A stretch of DNA of 64,000 nt from Vanilla planifolia (Eukaryota > Streptophyta > Magnoliopsida > Asparagales > Orchidaceae). This document shows, piece by piece, positions 59,376 through 64,000 of the stretch; positions within the stretch are counted from its first letter, which is position 1; each line of letters opens with the position of its first letter. Both the position numbers and the translations under genes were made by a program. The DNA lies in assembly GCA_023846275.1 (NCBI GenBank), contig CM043868.1:4297153-4361152 (forward strand), written 5' to 3'. The notes beneath the pieces are model-generated. The model was not told the DNA's origin, ran no database searches, and worked only from the letters and a program-made list of their open reading frames with translations.

Positions 59376-60560
59376 TAAGTTAGGATAACTTAAGTTAAAA
59401 TAGCTTAGTTAAAGTCCAAGGCATCCCTAAGGTTGTTGTGATTTGTTCTATTAAGGTGGGGAGTAATAAGACATATGATTATATAAGCTAGATGTATTAA
59501 TACTATGAATTCTAGTCATTACCTTAAGTAATCTAGTATGATATCTTTCATTGGTAGAGAAGGTCAAAACACAAAGAGCTATAATGATAAACTCAATGGA
59601 TAGTGATTACATACTAAGAAAGCTTAAGCTAGACCAACCTATTAGGGATGTGACTCCTCAGAGGTAGTTTGAGTCCTAAAGGGACCGCTAGTTGGAGGCT
59701 TTTCATGTAGTTGAGGTCGTAGGTCTTTATGGGAATAAAAGACTTAGCTATGATAGATGAGTTGTTAGCAGTTGTATGGAAACAATCTGATGTTATGGGG
59801 TGAATAGTAGAGTAGAAGATCACATTTGTAACTTTGGTTTAGGATGTAGTGGTAGTTGCTTTATTATGTGGTCAACACCAAGCTATGTTTGTAGATACCC
59901 TGAATAGTCAGTTACCTTGTGTTGAGTTTATATAGGCATTTGGAGAGTGCTAGATGCTAGAGATGGATAAAGCTCAAATTTGCAAAGTGTTGACCACCGT
60001 ACTCTGTTGCCAGTCACAAAGTTTTCCATTAGAATTACCTATCTCTCTCATCATGTCATGAAACTAGTGACTTTTGAGGAGAAATGATATGAGTTTTTAT
60101 AGAAGAAAGTGGACCTTGACTTTAAAGGCACCTAAAGATTCCTAGTGTCACTCAATATCATGCATTGGCAAAGTCCACCATGACAGTTGGGCAAATGGAA
60201 CGTCAATTAGAGACCTAAAGTTGGTAGGAAGAGAAACAATCCTAACTTTTCTAAGAACAAAGCACTAGTAGATCTCATCATAAAAAGTGACAAAGAAAAT
60301 TTGATAGTGACAATCAATCAACACCCTTATCAACACAACCAATTGGTGAGAGATCAGTAGGACAAAATAAATAATAAGATTCAGAGGTACAATAATTCTA
60401 GTAGGAGACATGTTGATGTTTGTTGATATAAGTAGGGTGTTTACATTAAATTATTTATGCCTAAGCACATGAAAGCTAATTATATTAAGAAATAAGAGAT
60501 TATTTAGAGTGCCATCTAGTAAGACTTATTCTAAGAGGGCAATCAATGGTTTAAGTACTC
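59376..60560 (+). pseudogene. Element E2 leader and gag relic
   Basis: The sequence after the primer site should be leader then gag. Gag-like pieces are weak but in place: LVTFEEK (60,070) and KIPSVTQYHALAKSTMTVGQ (60,130-60,190), resembling the region where chromovirus gag has a conserved F..L...A...E block before its basic tail and zinc knuckle. Asn/Lys/Arg-rich sequence follows (60,220-60,400), as in the basic tail. The zinc knuckle itself is not convincing. No RT or integrase motif is seen downstream, so pol is deleted. Confidence 0.5.
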
Positions 60561-61440
60561 ATTTAGCAACATATTATAGAGGCTTTACGTATGATTTTAT
60601 TTTGTGATGTTCATTTTAGCATTATTTTTTATTCTAGAACATCATATTATATAAGGTTTAAGTATTCTTAGGAGAATTAAGGGTTTTTAAGGCTAGTTCC
60701 AATCACCATTAATAGTGGAATGATCTTTTTTATGAGAGAATTTCAACTAGATTAATAGCCTCTTAGATTAATATGGAGGAGAAAAAGGCTACCTATGAGG
60801 TTAATATTGAGTTTGGCACAAGTAACTAAAGAAATTTGACAAATTTTGAGGAAGAAATCAAAATTATGGTGCAAAGAATATTACATCTCTTAATTTTTGG
60901 ATAACTTAGAAAAGAACATAGCCTACCTAGGTGATTTATTTCTATCATAATTTGGTGAACTGAGTGCATTAATTTGAGTTAACATGGATTTTATGAATAG
61001 AAAGGGTGATAAGATTCTTATGTTCCCTTGCAAGGACCTCATCCATAATTAAGGAAATCCAAGGTGACAAAATGGCTTAGGAATATTTTGAATTTAAATT
61101 TGTTTGAACCCATACAAATAAGGTAGTTTAAATTTCTTGGAATCCCAAATGTGTATTAGTTGTAACCATCTATCAAGGATTTTTTGAAGTAGTTTTCCTT
61201 AAGAAAATTGATAAGAAGCCATGTTTTTTGGGCTTGGGATCAATTCTTAGTTGTTTATATTAGAGGTTCTTTAATTAAGGATTTGATAATCAACCAAATT
61301 AAGAGAGGTATGAGCGAATTAACAATGGTAAGATTTAAGGTTGGTGGTAAGGGGAGTGAATCTAAGTCTTTTTTTATGGTGGTTCATTGGTAAAATCTTT
61401 TATAGTTAAGTATATAAGTTTTATCATGTGGTTGTAGCTA
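60561..61440 (+). other. Unassigned stretch with some coding-like texture
   Basis: A 61-codon frame (61,208-61,393) and the sequence upstream from about 61,080 read FKFLGIPNVY, then SELTMVRFKVGGKG, loosely like the DUF4283-type N-terminal domain of LINE ORF1 proteins. This is too weak to assign. It would make sense if the LTR fragment that follows had inserted into an ORF1, but I cannot show that. Confidence 0.3.
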
Positions 61441-62224
61441 GATTTTTAGAAAAAATAACCCTAAGGAGGAGCAAAGAGATGGAATCTGAGATGAGCAAAG
61501 GGAAGGAAGCAAGCCATGAGTAAGAAGAAGAGAAGAACTTAAGACTTTAAGCAAGAAGAAGGAGGCTTTCTTTGGAGTAGTCTTCTACATGGTTTAAAGG
61601 TGGGATGAACTTTAGCATTATGCATTTAATCTAGATATAATCTTATAAAAAATGATTAGTTAGTTAAAGAATGCATGTTATAATAGTTGGGTTTGATTAA
61701 GATGAGTTATACCATGCTTTTTTCATATGAACACTAGATCTACTTGTTAATCTAATACCATGATGGTAGAACCTGAGACATTATGCTAGGGAATTGAAAT
61801 TTAAAACATTCTTATGATGTGATTTTTATGTTCTTTACATGTGAATAAGATTTTGACCTATGAAAGATAATTATTTGGCCATAACTAAGACATAGTAATG
61901 TGATTTGGATGGTGTAATTTCATGCTTAAGTATGAATCAAAATGTGCCATTGATTGATATTATTAAGATGTATAATTATCTTGGTGAATGCTTATTTTTC
62001 TTCCTTACCTAAGAAGTGTAAGTTAAGTCTTTAAGGATAATTATATTATATGTTGAAAACTATTGTTGATGCATGAAATATATGAAAATTTATAAGTTTT
62101 AAAATAATTTAAATTAGCATGATTAACTTACTTGAGAATGGAACATTTGTTATTACAATTGATGCTTTGACCAGTTCTAAGTTCACAAGATTATGAATAC
62201 AATCCATGTATAATGGAAAATCAT
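61441..62224 (+). repeat. Chromovirus LTR fragment, possibly the E2 3' LTR
   Basis: Matches the inner part of the E1 5' LTR (23,640-24,260): AAGAAGAAGAGAAG-like purine block, TGAAATATATGAAAATTTATAAGTTTTAAAATAATTTAAATTAGCATGATTAAC against 24,068-24,125, and TTCTAAGTTCACAAGATTATGAA. Its first ~850 bp are missing on the left, and on the right it stops abruptly at 62,224 where LINE ORF1 sequence starts. Confidence 0.65.
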
Positions 62225-64000
62225 GAGTTGAAGTGGTCGCCAAATTTTAACTCAACCAAAAACCTTCAATTTTCTCAATTTGGATTTCGTTCAACCATCT
62301 TTTGCTTCACTTATTTAACAAGTTTTCTTTCTACTTTTTGGTGTTTTCTATTAGAATATCATTGAAATTGGATTCAATTGTTAGTCTTTTCTAGCCACAC
62401 ATCATAATGATTTGTGTAGATTTTGACCTCATTAAAGAGTTGTCCATTCATATTTGTTATCTAAACAACTAGATGCAATGAAAGTGGAAGATGACAGAAT
62501 GTAATTTACAAAACCTTCCCTCCTTTTTCTCACATTGTCTCAAACAAGGACATGTGAAGCAACAATATAAACTCTTTCATTACAAACAAAGAAAAGAGTA
62601 TTCATTACCTCAAGTTGTTTCCAGTGAAGCTTAAACTTAGGAAGGCTCCCAATTTCTTCTCTCAATTCAACATATTAATCTAGTAACTCAACAAGCCTAA
62701 GTGGAAGTTTTGCCTTTTGAGCATCAAGAACATTCTTCATAGCATGCTTCTGAGATAAAAAAAAACTCCACATTATAGTTAAAAGAAAAACCATTGGTCA
62801 CCTTAGATCTACAACCTCAACTAAATGAGATTAAGGATGACTATTTCATTAAATTTAATAAAATTTCTTAGGAAGGTAGACTTCTCTCCTTTTTGAAATC
62901 AAAATAGTTTTCTACTAAGTAATGAGATCATATATCACCATCTCACAATTATTCCAACAATCTAACCAAGCTTTAGAATATAGAGTGGTAGGTGCCAAAC
63001 TTTTTATCAACACTAGAGAACACTTCATCCCTACTAAGAGTAAAATGGGATAGCATAAGAATAATCAAAATCATGTATTATCTCCTTAGTTAACAATGAA
63101 AAAGTTAAAATCCACCACTGAACCAAACTTTCTTTCTAATAAATTTTAATGCATTATTAAGCAATGCTTAGTAGATGATTAGCATAGAACCTATAGTCGA
63201 TCTAAAACTACTTTCACATATAGGTAAATTCACTTTTCTTACTTTATTTGAGCCTCTTGTTGGTATAAAGAAAAATGAATTGGTAAACTATAAACTACAT
63301 TTTGATTATAGTCTTTGTAATTACAATAATAAAACTTTGTTGTTTTGTCATGATAATTATTCTTGATAAGTATAAATCAATGATGATCAATTTCTACATA
63401 TAAGGTCAAGAAAGATGAATGATATGAGCTAGTTTCTTGCATTTTCATATATGCCAAATGCTCTACTACAAAATGACACTTTAGATTGATCTCGATAATG
63501 TCTCAGCATCTATCAAATCCTTTTAGCTTATGGAAGGATACTATAACATAATTGCTACAATAGATGAATATAAAGGAACTGTTAGGTGCAATGTTTGATT
63601 ATTGTGATATCGTCCATCCATGTGGCCACATACATCTTCTTTTCTTGGGAACCAACTTTACTTGGTCTAGGAAAAGAAAAGGTTGCAATATTTAGAAAAG
63701 TCTAAATTAAATATAAGTGAACCAAAATTGGATAGATAATTATAATATTGAAATTGTATAACATATATGTAGAACTCCTTTGGATCACTCACCTTCAAAA
63801 AACACCATAAAAAAACTCCCAACCTTTAACTTTTAAATTTCAACATATGTGAATTAATCATTCCTCCTTCCTCAACATGGTTTAAGAAAAATTGGAACCT
63901 ATTAATGGAGGGAATAAGAATGTATGTTGTGGCCTGCAAAATTAAAAGAGTTATGAAATGCCTTAAAGAATGGAATAGACAATAATTTGGCAACATCTTC
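62225..64000 (+). pseudogene. Plant L1-type LINE, 5'-truncated: ORF1 zinc knuckle and ORF2 endonuclease relics
   Basis: ORF1 starts in mid-domain at 62,225 with LKWSPNFNSTK (consensus +W.P.F.P..E), then LHLFNKFSF, ISLKLDSIV, MICVDFDLIKELSIHI (62,405-62,460) and the zinc knuckle FFSHCLKQGHVKQQYKLFH (62,520-62,580). There the C..C....H....C pattern has lost its first and last Cys (Phe and Tyr). From about 63,570 the ORF2 endonuclease reads FDYCDIVHPCGH, TNFTWSRKRKGCNI (63,648-63,694), NWIDNYNIEIV, PLDHSPS (63,777-63,797, the SDHSP box with Ser changed to Leu), and at the window edge LKCLKEWNRQ*FGNIF. Pieces at 62,620-63,560 are too decayed to assign. The element runs on to the right; a full one would continue with RT and RNase H. 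Confidence 0.85.

Noticed and set aside
1..64000. CRISPR array, bacterial operon or organellar origin
   Set aside because: No regularly spaced short repeats, no ribosome-binding sites or compact genes, and no chloroplast or mitochondrial genes; plant nuclear retrotransposons account for the recognised content.

Overview
This window looks like repeat-rich, strongly A+T-biased nuclear DNA of a flowering plant, of the kind found in pericentromeric or other methylated heterochromatin. I found no intact host gene, rRNA, tRNA or CRISPR array. Almost everything I can recognise is decayed retrotransposon: Ty3/gypsy chromoviruses of the Tekay/Del type, SIRE/Maximus-like Ty1/copia LTRs, elements without a visible pol, and plant L1-type LINEs. 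No long open reading frame survives. Coding homology is spread over three frames with many TAG/TAA/TGA codons. That pattern, and primer-binding sites changed at G or C positions, fits long-term loss of methylated cytosine.

Layout. 1-5 kb: a probable minus-strand chromovirus LTR carrying a solo copia-like LTR (2,091-3,991, 5-bp target duplication TCTTT). 5.5-8.1 kb: a direct repeat that may be an LTR pair. 8.4-11.5 kb: a chromovirus gag-pol relic (element H) with zinc knuckle, RT, RNase H, integrase and chromodomain remnants. 14,125-16,076: a second, younger solo LTR of the same family (target duplication ATATA). 16.1-22.8 kb: mostly unassigned DNA, including the only stretches that look unlike transposon. 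22,789-35,168: a full-span Tekay-type element (E1) with target duplication TTTAG, kilobase-scale LTRs, another copia-like LTR in its 5' LTR and a minus-strand gag element (F) in its 3' LTR. 35.2-36.5 kb: a further copia LTR.

37.5-54 kb is a nested stack. A chromovirus gag (element D, plus strand) starts near 40.1 kb, is cut at 40,350, and resumes at 53,100. The 12.75 kb between is element A, a minus-strand LTR element with PBS and a plant transposon-protein-like ORF but no visible pol. A's 5' LTR is cut by a chromovirus solo LTR (B', 46,846-52,509, target duplication GATAC), which is itself cut by a third copia-like solo LTR (48,840-50,706). The insertion order can be read from the sequence: D, then A, then B', then G3.

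54.3-64 kb: a LINE RNase H tail, a second Tekay LTR (E2) with a methionine-tRNA primer-binding site at 59,363 and a gag relic, a short LTR fragment, and a 5'-truncated LINE (ORF1 zinc knuckle and endonuclease) that runs off the right edge.

Nothing here works as a pathway. The interest lies in the transposon stratigraphy, the pol-less element A, the G+C-rich LTR modules in an A+T-rich background, and a recurring ATCATA/TATGAT motif field in several LTR families. All homology statements come from motif recognition by eye, not from a search.
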